From assembly GCF_000733295.1 (NCBI RefSeq), contig NZ_JPMI01000096.1, forward strand, positions 54,117 to 118,116: a stretch of 64,000 bases of DNA, read 5' to 3'. The notes beneath the pieces were generated by a model, which did no database searches, was not told the DNA's origin, and saw only the letters and a program-made list of their open reading frames with translations. The DNA comes from Archangium violaceum Cb vi76 (GTDB taxonomy: Bacteria > Myxococcota > Myxococcia > Myxococcales > Myxococcaceae). Below are positions 16,432-25,902 of the stretch, in pieces (within the stretch, counting starts at the first letter, position 1; the number at the start of each line of letters is the position of its first letter). The translations under genes and the position numbers were made by a program.

Positions 16432-18921
16432 TCACGCCGGCACCGCGTTCCCCGGCTCGGGAGTGCCCGAGGAGGCTCGCGGGATGGGCAGGGTGATGCG
16501 GAAGGTACTGCCCCGTCCCACTTCGCTCTCCACCGTGATGTCGCCCCCCATGCCCGTCACGATGCCATGGCAGATGGAGAGCCCCAGCCCCGTTCCCGTC
16601 CCCACCGGCTTGGTGGTGAAGAAGGGATCGAAGATGCGGTCGCGGAGCTCGGGGGCGATGCCACACCCGGTGTCCTGGACCTCGATGACGACCCGCCCGG
16701 CGATGGCGCGCAGCCTCACGCGCACCTCGTTCTCGCCGGGCAACCCGTCGGGGACCGCCTGGGCGGCGTTGATGAGCAGGTTGAGCAGCACCTGCCCCAG
16801 CCGCCCCTCGCTCGCGCGCACCAGCGGCACCGGCTCGAAGTCCTTCACCAGGCGCGCGCGGTGGCGCAGCTCGTTGCGCACCAGCCCCAGGCTCGATTCG
16901 ATCACCGCTCGCACGTCCACGTCGGAGAGCTGCTCGCCCTCGTCGCGTGAGAGCGTCCGCAGGTCGCGCACGATGTGCCGCACCCGCTCCGCTCCCTGCT
17001 TCGTCTCGCGCAGCACGTCCTCCAGCTCCCGCAGCCGATCCTCCGGGAGGAGCTCCCCGAGCAGCTGGCACTCCTCCTCGAGGAAGCCGAGGTTGGAGAG
17101 CACGAAGGCGAGCGGGTTGTTGATTTCATGCGCCACGCCCGCGGCCAGGGTGCCCACGCTCGCCAGCCGGTCCGCGAGCAGCAGGCGCGCCTGCATCTGC
17201 TTGCGCTCGGTGATGTTGCGCGCGCTCACCACCGTGGCCGGCTCGCCGTCGAAGAGCAGCCGCAGGGCGCTCAGCTCCGCCGTCATCACCTGGCCGCCCG
17301 TCCGGAGGAAGCGCACCTCGCGAATGGTCGCGGGGCCCTGCTCGAGCGAGCCCTCGAGCACGTTGGCCGCCGCGCCCCGGTCATCCGGGTGGATGAGCTC
17401 CAGCAGGGACCGCCCGGCGAGCTCCTCCAGCGAGCGCTGATCCAGGAAGGTGAGCCCCGCCGGGTTGATGTAGAGCAGGTTGCCCTCGCGGTGCGCGAAG
17501 ATGGCCTCGGGCAGCCCCTCGATGAGCGCGCGGAAGCTCTCCTCGGAGCGGCGCAGCGCCTTCTCGGCGTGCTTGCGCGCGGTGATGTCGATGGACACGC
17601 CTCCCAGCAGCCGGCGGCCGTTCGCATCCCGCAGGGTGAATTTGTGGCTGAGCCAGTGGTACTGCGTCCCATCCGGCGAGGGCACCACCTGCTCGGACTG
17701 GAGGGGCTGCCCGCTGGTGAGCACGGCCTGGTCCTCCCGCTTCAGCCGCGCGGCCGCCGTGGGAGGCAGCAGCTCGGAGTCCTCCAGTCCCCACATCGAC
17801 TCCGCGTCGCGTTGGAAGAAGCGGGCACACGGCTCGTTCACCCACACCCGCCGGCCCTCCTCGTCCTTCATGTAGGCCAGCACCGGGCTGTGGTTCATGA
17901 AGGAGTGGAAGAGCTCCTGGCTTTGCTGGAGCGCGGCGAGCGTGGCGGCGAGCTCGTCCACCAGGGACTGCTTGGCCTCGAACTCGGCGGCGTTGCTCAG
18001 CGCCGCTCCCAGCAGCCGGCCCATCATCTCGAGCGTCCGGACGTCGAGGTCATCGTAGGCGTTGGGCTCGGAGTAGCTGACGTTGATGGCCCCCACGGTG
18101 CTGCCCACCCGGCGCAGCGGGACGATGATCATCGAGCGGATGCCCGTGGTGCGCGTGGCGGACACGTTCACCCGGGGGTCGTTCTCGGTGTCCCGGGTGT
18201 GGAGCACCTCGCCGCGCAGGATGCTCATCCCCGTGATGCTCTGGGCGAGCTTCAGCCGGAAGCCACGATGCGGCATCGAGGTGCCGTGCGTCACCTGGTA
18301 GACGAGCTCGTCGCCCTCGGCCAGGGCCACCGCCGTTCCGGACGCACCACACAGCCGCATGGCGCGCTCGGCGATGAGCGACATCACCTTCTCCAGCTCG
18401 AGGCCGGCGTTCGCGATCTCGCTCTGCGTCTGGATGATGGCCGAGAGCCGGTCGTGCACGTCCCGGGAGTGGGGATCCTCCAGGGGGGCCTGCATCCCGA
18501 TCCGCCTGCGCCGGGCGAGCCACTCGAGCCGGGTCTGGAGCTGGGCGGGCTCGAAGGGCATGAGCAGGAAGTCATCCACCGCCGCGGCGAGCAGCGCGTC
18601 CAGCGGCACCTGCTCCGCCGACGCGGTGACGAGCGCCAGGAGGAAGGGCCGGGGCCGCATCTCCGAGGTGCGCAGGCGGGCCATCTCCTCGGCCAATGCG
18701 AGGCCCGTGCCCACCACCAGGACTCCTTCCACGCCCTGGAGCCGCGGGTCCGCCTGCTCGACCGCCGTGGCATGGCGCACCCCGTATCCCCAGTCCGAGA
18801 GGAGCCGGCCCACGGAGCACCCGGGGTGCGGACTGACGAGGAGCAATTCCATGTGCTCGCGATGGGCAGGCATCCAAGCAGTCCAGGTCCGCGAAGGCGG
18901 GCGGTGCCGGGCGGGTATCAT
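16432..18921 (-). CDS. Multi-sensor histidine kinase with pseudo-receiver, GAF and two PAS
   Basis: An 829-residue soluble kinase. Order: a receiver-like N-terminal domain (about 24-140) in which the usual phospho-Asp strand reads VLVVGTG, so it is probably a pseudo-receiver; GAF (about 165-310); PAS (330-455); PAS (460-575); HisKA with His598 in VAHEINNPL; and HATPase with DTGCG and GTGLGL. There is no C-terminal receiver, so it must signal to a separate response regulator not found in this window. I chose the ATG at 18921 because CAGGAG lies 6 nt upstream; starts at 18873 and 18852 are in frame with poor ribosome sites. Confidence 0.85.
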   Translation of the reverse strand: MIPARHRPPSRTWTAWMPAHREHMELLLVSPHPGCSVGRLLSDWGYGVRHATAVEQADPRLQGVEGVLVVGTGLALAEEMARLRTSEMRPRPFLLALVTASAEQVPLDALLAAAVDDFLLMPFEPAQLQTRLEWLARRRRIGMQAPLEDPHSRDVHDRLSAIIQTQSEIANAGLELEKVMSLIAERAMRLCGASGTAVALAEGDELVYQVTHGTSMPHRGFRLKLAQSITGMSILRGEVLHTRDTENDPRVNVSATRTTGIRSMIIVPLRRVGSTVGAINVSYSEPNAYDDLDVRTLEMMGRLLGAALSNAAEFEAKQSLVDELAATLAALQQSQELFHSFMNHSPVLAYMKDEEGRRVWVNEPCARFFQRDAESMWGLEDSELLPPTAAARLKREDQAVLTSGQPLQSEQVVPSPDGTQYHWLSHKFTLRDANGRRLLGGVSIDITARKHAEKALRRSEESFRALIEGLPEAIFAHREGNLLYINPAGLTFLDQRSLEELAGRSLLELIHPDDRGAAANVLEGSLEQGPATIREVRFLRTGGQVMTAELSALRLLFDGEPATVVSARNITERKQMQARLLLADRLASVGTLAAGVAHEINNPLAFVLSNLGFLEEECQLLGELLPEDRLRELEDVLRETKQGAERVRHIVRDLRTLSRDEGEQLSDVDVRAVIESSLGLVRNELRHRARLVKDFEPVPLVRASEGRLGQVLLNLLINAAQAVPDGLPGENEVRVRLRAIAGRVVIEVQDTGCGIAPELRDRIFDPFFTTKPVGTGTGLGLSICHGIVTGMGGDITVESEVGRGSTFRITLPIPRASSGTPEPGNAVPA

Positions 18922-19001
18922 TCTAGCTCCTGGGCCCCAGGAGGAATAGGGCTTCCCTTGGGACCCGCGAGAGCGGGCATGCGAGCAACCGGCCCGTTCG
19001 C

Positions 19002-20840
19002 TCACGCCGCCTGCTGGGCGTTCTTGCGGTGCTCCTCCATGGTCTTGTGGCGCCCGAGGTAGTGCCCGAAGGCCTGGAGCATCCCGTCCCCGTCCTGCAA
19101 CTTGCTCAGGCAGATGGAGCGCTTGCCCTTGAACAGGCCTCCTCCCTCGAGCTGCACGTCCAGGTACTTCTTGAACAGGCGCTCCTCGGTGGTGGCGGAC
19201 TTCACCTGCTCGAGGCGGACGGGCTCCTCCCACTCCGTGCAGCTCACCTGCGCGTAGTCCAGGTGGACCTCCAGCCCGGCCTCCTTGCCCTGGAAGGTGA
19301 GGGCGGGGAAGTGCTTCTCCACGTGCTGCCGCTCCTCGTCGGTGGACGGCACGTACCGGTAGGCGAGCACCAGGTCATGCGCCTTGGAGAATCGCTCCTC
19401 GTACGCGCCCCACAGCCGGGCCTCGATGGCCTCCGCCTCCAGGATGGCGCTCACCCAGGAAACGCGGGTGGGCTCGAGCAGCACCTTCACCACGTCGTCC
19501 TGGGAGAGCGTCTCACCCACGTTCTCCAGGCGCGCGGCGAGCGGAGGGTGGGAGTCGAACGGGTGCGGCGTCACCGAGCCATGCAGATCTCCGTGCACGG
19601 CCTCGGAGCTGGCGTACTGCGCGAAGCCGAGCGCGACCCGCTGCGCGATGGCCACGCTCCGCTGCTGCTCTCCGCGGGCGAAGAGGTCCGCCTCCACGCG
19701 GTCACGGAAGCTCGCGTACGCGCCCACCTTCACGAGCGAATGCGCGATGTCCCGGCCCGATGTGACACCCGCGGCGAGCCGGTCCGCGGCCAGCTCGCTC
19801 GCGCGCCGGCTGCGCCCGAGCGACAGCTCTAAGAGCCCGCGGTAGGCCACCATGAAGTGGAAGATGGGCAGCGTGAGCAAGCCCTCGCGCAGCGCCTGGA
19901 GGTAGTTGCCGAAGCGCGCGAGCATGGGCGCGAGCCGCTTGCCGTGGCCCGTGTCTCCTCCGAGCAGGTGCCCCATCTCGTGCGCCAGCACCGCGTCCGC
20001 CTCGGACTTCTCGAGCATGCGCAGCAGGGACAGGCTCACGTAGAGCGTCCGGCCGGTGAGCTTCCGCTCTCCGACCTGCACCTCGCTCTCGGTGACGAAG
20101 AAGTTGGTGTCGATGCCGGCGAGGATGTGGTCCGGCGGCTGCGTCTTCAGCTTCTCGCACAGTTGGCGCACGTGGGCCCAGAGCTCCGGCGCGTGCGACG
20201 GCTCGATCACCTCCGCCTCCACCTCGAAGTCCATGGCGGGGCGGCGGAAGATGGCGGCCACCACCTGGAAGAGGGCGAAGGCCGCCAGCAGACCGATGAT
20301 GCCGATGAGCTTCGGGTAGTAGCGGTTGAACCACACCGCCGTCACCCAATAGGACAGCCACACGGCCAGGGCTCCCTGGGCGAGCGCCTGCAACGCTCCG
20401 GTGACCCGGAGCACGTTCCAGCCCACCACGAAGCTGCCGTACTGGAAGGGCCGCGAGATGAACGCCGCCAGCGCGCACATCAGGGCGATCATCCCGGAGG
20501 CGAGCCCCAGCAACACCGAGCCCAGTGCCAGCAGGCCCATCAAATCGAACTGCTCCAGGTCCGAACACGCCTCACCGAGCTTGTTGCGGAACCCCGCCAG
20601 CTCCTCCGACGTCGAGAGACAGGCCTCCGAGGCCGGGACGGTTCGGAAGAACTCCAGCAGTTCCTGCCGCATCGCTTCCTCGAGCGAGGTGTCCTGGGTG
20701 AGCTGGCTCTCGATGGCGGTGAGGAAGGTCTGGTCGAAGCGCGAGGTGGCGTGGCTGGAGAACCAGAGACCGAAGAGGGGGAGCGCGAAGAGCCAGAGGG
20801 CGGGCAGCGCGTAGACGCGGAGGAAGCCGGGAAGGTTCAT
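19002..20840 (-). CDS. M48-family membrane metallopeptidase
   Basis: A 612-residue protein with an N-terminal membrane segment (about 8-27), three or four more between 100 and 195, then an M48 zinc peptidase domain with HEMGH and a downstream acidic block ASELAADR that supplies the third ligand. The C-terminal ~150 residues are a soluble extension. It belongs to the HtpX/Ste24-like group and may process or degrade membrane proteins. The long extracytoplasmic stretch (about 30-95) has two cysteines. It stands alone; substrate unknown. Confidence 0.85.
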   Translation of the reverse strand: MNLPGFLRVYALPALWLFALPLFGLWFSSHATSRFDQTFLTAIESQLTQDTSLEEAMRQELLEFFRTVPASEACLSTSEELAGFRNKLGEACSDLEQFDLMGLLALGSVLLGLASGMIALMCALAAFISRPFQYGSFVVGWNVLRVTGALQALAQGALAVWLSYWVTAVWFNRYYPKLIGIIGLLAAFALFQVVAAIFRRPAMDFEVEAEVIEPSHAPELWAHVRQLCEKLKTQPPDHILAGIDTNFFVTESEVQVGERKLTGRTLYVSLSLLRMLEKSEADAVLAHEMGHLLGGDTGHGKRLAPMLARFGNYLQALREGLLTLPIFHFMVAYRGLLELSLGRSRRASELAADRLAAGVTSGRDIAHSLVKVGAYASFRDRVEADLFARGEQQRSVAIAQRVALGFAQYASSEAVHGDLHGSVTPHPFDSHPPLAARLENVGETLSQDDVVKVLLEPTRVSWVSAILEAEAIEARLWGAYEERFSKAHDLVLAYRYVPSTDEERQHVEKHFPALTFQGKEAGLEVHLDYAQVSCTEWEEPVRLEQVKSATTEERLFKKYLDVQLEGGGLFKGKRSICLSKLQDGDGMLQAFGHYLGRHKTMEEHRKNAQQAA

Positions 20841-20914
20841 GGCGGGCGGAGGAATGGAAGAAACTCCGACCCTATCGCGTGGACTGGCGCCCTGGGGAGC
20901 CCCCTGGCTCCGGA

Positions 20915-21739
20915 CTACTTGTGCTCGGGCTCTGGATCGGACCCGGAGCCCGGCTCGGACATCAGCCGGTGCAGCTGGACCTTGGCGGGATCCGGAAGCA
21001 CCCGGGCCACGGCGGCCTGGAGCCGCGTCTTGACCGAGCCGGCGAAGACCTTCTGCTCGCCGGCCATCATCGCCTTGAAGCCCTGGCGCGCGACCTGGGC
21101 CGGATCGTCCTTCTTCTGCTGGCCGACCCGGGTGTCATCCATGCCCGCGCGGTGGAAGAAGTGGGTCTCCGTGGGGCCCGGCAGGAGCGCGGTGACACTG
21201 ACGCCCGCGTCGGCGAGCTCGTTGCGCAACGCTTCCGAGAACGACAGCAGGAAGGCCTTGGAGGCGCCGTACACCGCCTCGAAGGGCGCGGGCATGATGG
21301 CCGCGATGGACGAGGTGAAGAGGATCCGGCCGCTGCCGCGCTTCACCATGTCCCGGGCCACCCGCTTGGCCAGGTGGACCGCCGAGGTGACGTTCAACTG
21401 GATGAGGTTGAGCTCGTCCTTCAGCTTCGTCTCCGTGAACTCGCCGCCCACGCCAACGCCCGCGTTGATGGCGATGGCATCCACGGGCCGGCCGAGCGAC
21501 TGGATCTTCGCGTAGAGCCGCTCGACACCGTCGTAGGTCGCGAGGTCGACCTTCAGGCTCTCGATGTGGGCGCCATTCGCGAGGCTCCGCGCGGCCTCCG
21601 TGATGCCGTCGTCCTCGGCGGCGATCAGCACGTCGAAGCCGTTCTGGGCGAACTGTCTGGCCAGCTCGTAGCCGATGCCGCTGGAGGCACCGGTCACGAC
21701 GGCGAACTGTCTGGGGTTTCCCTGGGTCGACGAAGCCAT
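20915..21739 (-). CDS. Short-chain dehydrogenase/reductase
   Basis: A 274-residue classical SDR: cofactor motif TGASSGIG, NAG in INAGVG, catalytic Ser in FTSSIAA and YGASK. The Asp in VDLAT may favour NAD(H), but the first strand end (IAAEDD) is ambiguous. The C-terminus is an acidic, Ser/Gly/Pro tail. There is no operon context to suggest the substrate. Confidence 0.85.
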   Translation of the reverse strand: MASSTQGNPRQFAVVTGASSGIGYELARQFAQNGFDVLIAAEDDGITEAARSLANGAHIESLKVDLATYDGVERLYAKIQSLGRPVDAIAINAGVGVGGEFTETKLKDELNLIQLNVTSAVHLAKRVARDMVKRGSGRILFTSSIAAIMPAPFEAVYGASKAFLLSFSEALRNELADAGVSVTALLPGPTETHFFHRAGMDDTRVGQQKKDDPAQVARQGFKAMMAGEQKVFAGSVKTRLQAAVARVLPDPAKVQLHRLMSEPGSGSDPEPEHK

Positions 21740-21900
21740 CAGCCCTCTCCTGGTGTGGAGGCAAAGACGCTTCGCTCAATGTTCGGCGGGCCCCTCCATC
21801 TGGCCACGGCCCCTCATCGGGCAGCAAGGCGGGCGGACGAGGGAGCGATGGACTCCCTCCCCGCTTTCTCCAGCGGGAGGTCCAGCGAGGATGGTCCGGC

Positions 21901-23412
21901 TCAGGGGTCCACGCAGGTGAAGCTCTCCGCGCGCGTTTCGTCTCCCGAGCCGTTGTAGCGCGGATAGCGCGGGTACTTGCACACGGGCCGTGACAGGACG
22001 GACTCCCCCGTGGCGCTCCGCTTGTGAGCCACCAGCTTCGCCTGGGAGGGCGGCACTCCACGCTCCACCCAGCCCTCCAGCGCGGAGAGGAGATCCACCT
22101 GGGACGGTCCGGCGCCTCCACTGCAGTGATTGACGCCCGGGGCGGGGAAGTACTCGACGAAGGTATCCGCGGCTTCCAGTCCTCCCGCCGCGCGGACCAG
22201 CGCTTCGTAGTACGCGGCCGTGCCCCGCCAGGTGATGATTCCGTCCGAGCCACCATGTCGCAGGATGAGCTTGCCGCCGCGAGCCCGGAAGCGGCTCAGG
22301 TCCGTGTCGTTGGCGGAGACCCGTGCCGTCACCGCGTCGACACGGGCACGCCACTCGGAGGGCTTGAAGGTCAGCGCGTCGAAGGACGCATCCTGGGTGA
22401 TGAAGTAGCGGATCATGTCCTGGGAGAAGCGATGGCCCGCCGAGCGCCCGAGGTTCCCGTCCGCGGAGAGCCACGGGGCCCAGCCGCCGGGGTCCACCGC
22501 GTCGCCTGGGCCCCAACCCAGGTGCAGCGTCTTTCCGTCGACCACGTAGGGCGCGGCGAGCGCGCGGGCCGAGGCCACCTGGGCCGGCGTGAGGCAGTCG
22601 TCGCCGCTGGCTCCCTGGCACTGGAGGACGGCGGGATCGAACTGGCAGGCGGACGGGTGGGAGATGACGCCGTCGGCGAGGCCATCCTTCGCGTCACACG
22701 CCGCGAGCAGCGCCCGGCCCAGATTCGCGAGCTGTGCGCGCGAGGGCATGGCGCCAGGTTGGATGAGCCGCTGGGTGTGGTGGTTGAACGCGAGCATCAT
22801 CTCCACGAAGTCGTAGGCCGGGGCGTGGACGATGATTCCGTCGAAGTCCTCGGGCCAGCGCTGCGCGGCGATCAGCCCCTCGCGGCCTCCATTGGAGCAG
22901 CCCTCGAACCACGTCTTCGTGGCGTCACGGCCGTAGTGCTCGCGGATGAGCGCCCGGGCCACGGGCAGCACGCGGTGGACGGACAGGAAGGCGAAGTCGT
23001 CGAGTCTGGCGGGGTCCGCCGCGAACGAGCCATCCAACGCGCCTCCGGTATGGCCCCCGTCCGAGGCGACGGAGGCATAGCCCCTGGAGATGTATTCATC
23101 CCCGGGGATGATGAAGCCGTCATAGCCACCACCCCCGTTGTAGACCGTGCGGCCATTCCACGCGGTGGGCAGCCGCACCTCGAAGTGGAGCGAGGGCGGC
23201 AGCATGCCCTTCACCTCGCAGTACTCCGGCAAGGCACTGGTCGCGGCCTTGAGGGTGGCGCCGGTGAGCGTTGCCCCCTCCACGGTCCTGACGCGCAGGC
23301 CTTCGCAGAGCCTCCGCTGGGACACCGCGGGAGGAGGCGGATGCGTGCACGTGGCCGCGCTCAGCAGGAGGAGGACGAGTGCGGGCGGAAGGGTCCGAGG
23401 GCTCTGTCGCAT
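21901..23412 (-). CDS. Tannase/feruloyl esterase family lipoprotein
   Basis: A 503-residue secreted esterase. A signal peptide ends near LLSAATC, a plausible lipobox with Cys22. The catalytic serine is in GCSNGGREG; the His of the triad is in GVNHCSGGAG. Cysteine pairs and the DGGHTGG block are typical of the tannase/feruloyl esterase family, which cleaves hydroxycinnamate or gallate esters in plant polymers. It stands alone, as expected for a secreted degradative enzyme of a soil bacterium. Confidence 0.85.
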   Translation of the reverse strand: MRQSPRTLPPALVLLLLSAATCTHPPPPAVSQRRLCEGLRVRTVEGATLTGATLKAATSALPEYCEVKGMLPPSLHFEVRLPTAWNGRTVYNGGGGYDGFIIPGDEYISRGYASVASDGGHTGGALDGSFAADPARLDDFAFLSVHRVLPVARALIREHYGRDATKTWFEGCSNGGREGLIAAQRWPEDFDGIIVHAPAYDFVEMMLAFNHHTQRLIQPGAMPSRAQLANLGRALLAACDAKDGLADGVISHPSACQFDPAVLQCQGASGDDCLTPAQVASARALAAPYVVDGKTLHLGWGPGDAVDPGGWAPWLSADGNLGRSAGHRFSQDMIRYFITQDASFDALTFKPSEWRARVDAVTARVSANDTDLSRFRARGGKLILRHGGSDGIITWRGTAAYYEALVRAAGGLEAADTFVEYFPAPGVNHCSGGAGPSQVDLLSALEGWVERGVPPSQAKLVAHKRSATGESVLSRPVCKYPRYPRYNGSGDETRAESFTCVDP

Positions 23413-23421
23413 TCCCCGAGC

Positions 23422-23733
23422 CTACGCGTGGGGCGAGCGTCAATTGAATGGCCTGGCGCTCTGGTACTCCTCGGCGCTCGGCGGGTACTCGGACCAGAAG
23501 TACAGCGTGCCCGAGTGGCCCATCAGCGTCTCCTGCTTACCGGCCGTGTCCGCGTCGGAGACATGGTTGGCTTGCTGACCCCGGGGCTCTTCGAGCCGTT
23601 CTTCTGGACCCTGGGCGACCCCTATGCCGGGTACGTGTATCCCCAGACACCTCCGCCCTTCAGGTTTGATCGGGTCCTCTCGAAGCTGAACGGGCTGGAT
23701 TTGAAGCTCGTCGGAGCGCCCCCCGCGAAGTGA
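23422..23733 (+). pseudogene. Possible frameshifted remnant of a protein gene
   Basis: Between two minus-strand genes, two plus-strand reading frames look protein-like: one with LNGLALWYSSALGGYSDQKY up to a stop at 23577, and another with VGLLTPGLFEPFFWTLGDPY ending at a stop at 23733. Together they could be the C-terminal part of one protein split by a frameshift near 23560. No start or ribosome site is visible and I do not recognise the family. It may be chance. Confidence 0.35.
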
Positions 23734-23751
23734 ACGAGCCTGCCTCCGGTG

Positions 23752-24993
23752 TCAGTGTCGAGCGGCGGCATGCGAGGCCGCGAGCTGGCCGCTCAGCACG
23801 GGCAGCGCCACCTTCACCGCCACGGTCAGCACCATCAGCCCGAAGGCCCAGATGCCCGCGGTGATCTTCCACTCGGTAAGGGTAGGTACGTACTCCACCA
23901 CCTCGTGCAGGGTGCTCGGGACGAAGCCAGGGATGATGAGGCCCATGCCCTTTTCAATCCACACGCCCGCGAAGGCCAGCGCACACGCCAGGTTGAGCAG
24001 CCCCACATGCCTCCGCGTGGCCGGTAGGTGCACCAGCACCGCCGCGGTGATGTTGAGCGCCACCGCCGTCCAGATCCACGGCACCAGCGCGTGGTGCCCG
24101 TGCGAGCCGAAGAACAGGTAGCGCACCGCCGTGGCATGCGAGCCGCCCGTGTAGAAGGCGGTGAACAGCTCCGAGCCCAGCATGAACAGATTGAGGAGCA
24201 CCGTCACCCGCATCACCGACGTCAACGTGCGCAGCGGGCCCTCGCCGATGGGCAGCCCCGTGAAGCGGCGGATGACCTGCAGCAGCACGATGACGAACGC
24301 CGGGCCGGTGATGAACGCCGAGGCGATGAACCGTGGCGCCAGCAGCGCCGAGTTCCAGAACGGCCGCCCCCCGAGTCCGCTGTAGAGGAACGCCGTCACG
24401 CTGTGGATGCTGATGGCCCAGAAGATGGAGAGGAAGACGAACGGCAGGTACCACTGTTTGCGCGGCTTGCGGCCGAGGAAGCGCATGTAGAGGAGATAGC
24501 CGCAGATGTGCAGATTGATGAGCAGGTAGCCATTGAGCACCACCACGTCCCAGGTGAGCATGGACACCGGCCAGTTGAACCGGCCAATCCCTGGCAACAG
24601 GTGCCACGCCCGCTCCGGGTGCCCCATGTCCACCACGATGAACAGCAGGCAGATGGCGATCGCCGCGATCGCCAGCAGCTCGCCAATCAGCGTGACGTCG
24701 TGCATCTCGTGGTCGTGGTACAGGTACGCGGGGATGACCATCATCACCGCGCCCGCCGCCAGTCCCACCCCGAAGGTGAAGTTGGCGATGTACAGGCCCC
24801 ACGAGACATGGTCACTCATCCCCGTGAGGGCCATGCCCTCGGCCAGTTGGTGCGCCCAGGCATTGGCACCCACCAGCGCGATGGCCGTGAGCACCGTCAT
24901 CCACGTGTAGAAACGCCAGCTCCCGTCCGTGCTCATCCACAGGAGCCGGCCCAGGAACCGCGGGTAGTCGAGCAGGTGACGGGTCGCGGTCAT
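23752..24993 (-). CDS. NrfD/PsrC-type membrane quinol subunit
   Basis: A 413-residue polytopic protein with eight to ten predicted helices, of the NrfD/PsrC family that exchanges electrons between the quinone pool and a peripheral iron-sulfur subunit. It lies 3 bp downstream of the FeS subunit gene, which in turn overlaps the tetraheme cytochrome gene, so all three form one unit divergent from napDAB. Together they could carry electrons from quinol to the nitrate reductase in place of NapC, which is absent from the window. The direct partner is inferred. Confidence 0.85.
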   Translation of the reverse strand: MTATRHLLDYPRFLGRLLWMSTDGSWRFYTWMTVLTAIALVGANAWAHQLAEGMALTGMSDHVSWGLYIANFTFGVGLAAGAVMMVIPAYLYHDHEMHDVTLIGELLAIAAIAICLLFIVVDMGHPERAWHLLPGIGRFNWPVSMLTWDVVVLNGYLLINLHICGYLLYMRFLGRKPRKQWYLPFVFLSIFWAISIHSVTAFLYSGLGGRPFWNSALLAPRFIASAFITGPAFVIVLLQVIRRFTGLPIGEGPLRTLTSVMRVTVLLNLFMLGSELFTAFYTGGSHATAVRYLFFGSHGHHALVPWIWTAVALNITAAVLVHLPATRRHVGLLNLACALAFAGVWIEKGMGLIIPGFVPSTLHEVVEYVPTLTEWKITAGIWAFGLMVLTVAVKVALPVLSGQLAASHAAARH

Positions 24994-24996
24994 GGC

Positions 24997-25902
24997 TCAC
25001 TTGTCGAAGAAGTAGAAGAAGCGGGGGCGCGTCCCGAGCTCTTCCTTGAGCACGAAGACGCGCTTGTTCTCGAGCACCCAGCGGATGGGGCTCTTCGGAT
25101 CCAACAGGTTGCCGAACACCCGTGCCCCCGTGGGACACGCCTCCAGGCACGCCGGCAGCCGGCCCGCCCGCGTACGGTGCAGGCAGAAGGTGCATTTCTC
25201 CACCACGCCCTGCGGACGCACGCGGTTGGAGAGGTAACCCTGGTCCGGGTTGAGCTCCTCCGGCGGAATCTCCGGCTTCGTCCAGTTGAAGCGCCGCGCG
25301 TGGTAGGGGCACGCCGCCTCGCAGTACCGGCAGCCGATGCACCAGTTGTAGTCCACCACCACGATGCCGTCCGGCTCCTTCCACGTCGCCTGCACCGGGC
25401 ACACCTTCACGCACGGCGCGTTGTCGCACTGGTGGCACTGCACCGGCAGGTAGTACTTCCCCTCGGCCGGCACCGGGTGGTCGTAGTTCGCGTTGCCGTG
25501 CTCCAGGTCCAGGCTGCCCTGCTGCATCTCCAGCACCCGGATGTACGAGTTCCCCGTGCTCCGGTCGTGATTGTTCTCCTGGTGGCACGCCTCGGCGCAC
25601 CGGCGGCAGCCGATGCACACGCTCAGGTTCAGCGCATAGCCGAACGACACGCCCTCCTGTGGCGGCAGATCCTTGATGTCCACGTCCCGGCCGTACTTCT
25701 GTTTCGCCTCGGCCTTCAGGTGGACGAGGATCCGCGCCATCTCGTCGCGCGTCAGCTCCTTGTAGTGCTTCTGGAGGAATTCATCGACGGTCAGGTCCTT
25801 CGACCACTCGGTGAGCGGCGCCATCGCGTGCGCGAAGGCCGCGGCCCCGAGCGTGGCCCCGGCGCCCTTCATCACGGTGCGGCGGGAGAGGATGTCACTC
25901 AT
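24997..25902 (-). CDS. Tat-exported four-cluster ferredoxin-type subunit
   Basis: A 301-residue protein with a twin-arginine motif SRRTVMKGAG at the N-terminus, indicating folded export to the periplasm, and four Cys-rich blocks: CIGCRRCAEACH, CHQCDNAPCVKVCP, CIGCRYCEAACP, and CTFC...CLEACP. These bind four [4Fe-4S] clusters, as in NrfC, PsrB and DmsB-type electron-transfer subunits. It should connect the NrfD-type protein with the cytochrome and reductase. It overlaps the cytochrome gene by 8 bp. Confidence 0.88.
   Translation of the reverse strand: MSDILSRRTVMKGAGATLGAAAFAHAMAPLTEWSKDLTVDEFLQKHYKELTRDEMARILVHLKAEAKQKYGRDVDIKDLPPQEGVSFGYALNLSVCIGCRRCAEACHQENNHDRSTGNSYIRVLEMQQGSLDLEHGNANYDHPVPAEGKYYLPVQCHQCDNAPCVKVCPVQATWKEPDGIVVVDYNWCIGCRYCEAACPYHARRFNWTKPEIPPEELNPDQGYLSNRVRPQGVVEKCTFCLHRTRAGRLPACLEACPTGARVFGNLLDPKSPIRWVLENKRVFVLKEELGTRPRFFYFFDK

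Noticed and set aside
18922..19233. N-terminal extension of the multi-sensor kinase
   Set aside because: It overlaps the end of the M48 peptidase gene and has shadow-like composition; a good ribosome site points to 18921.
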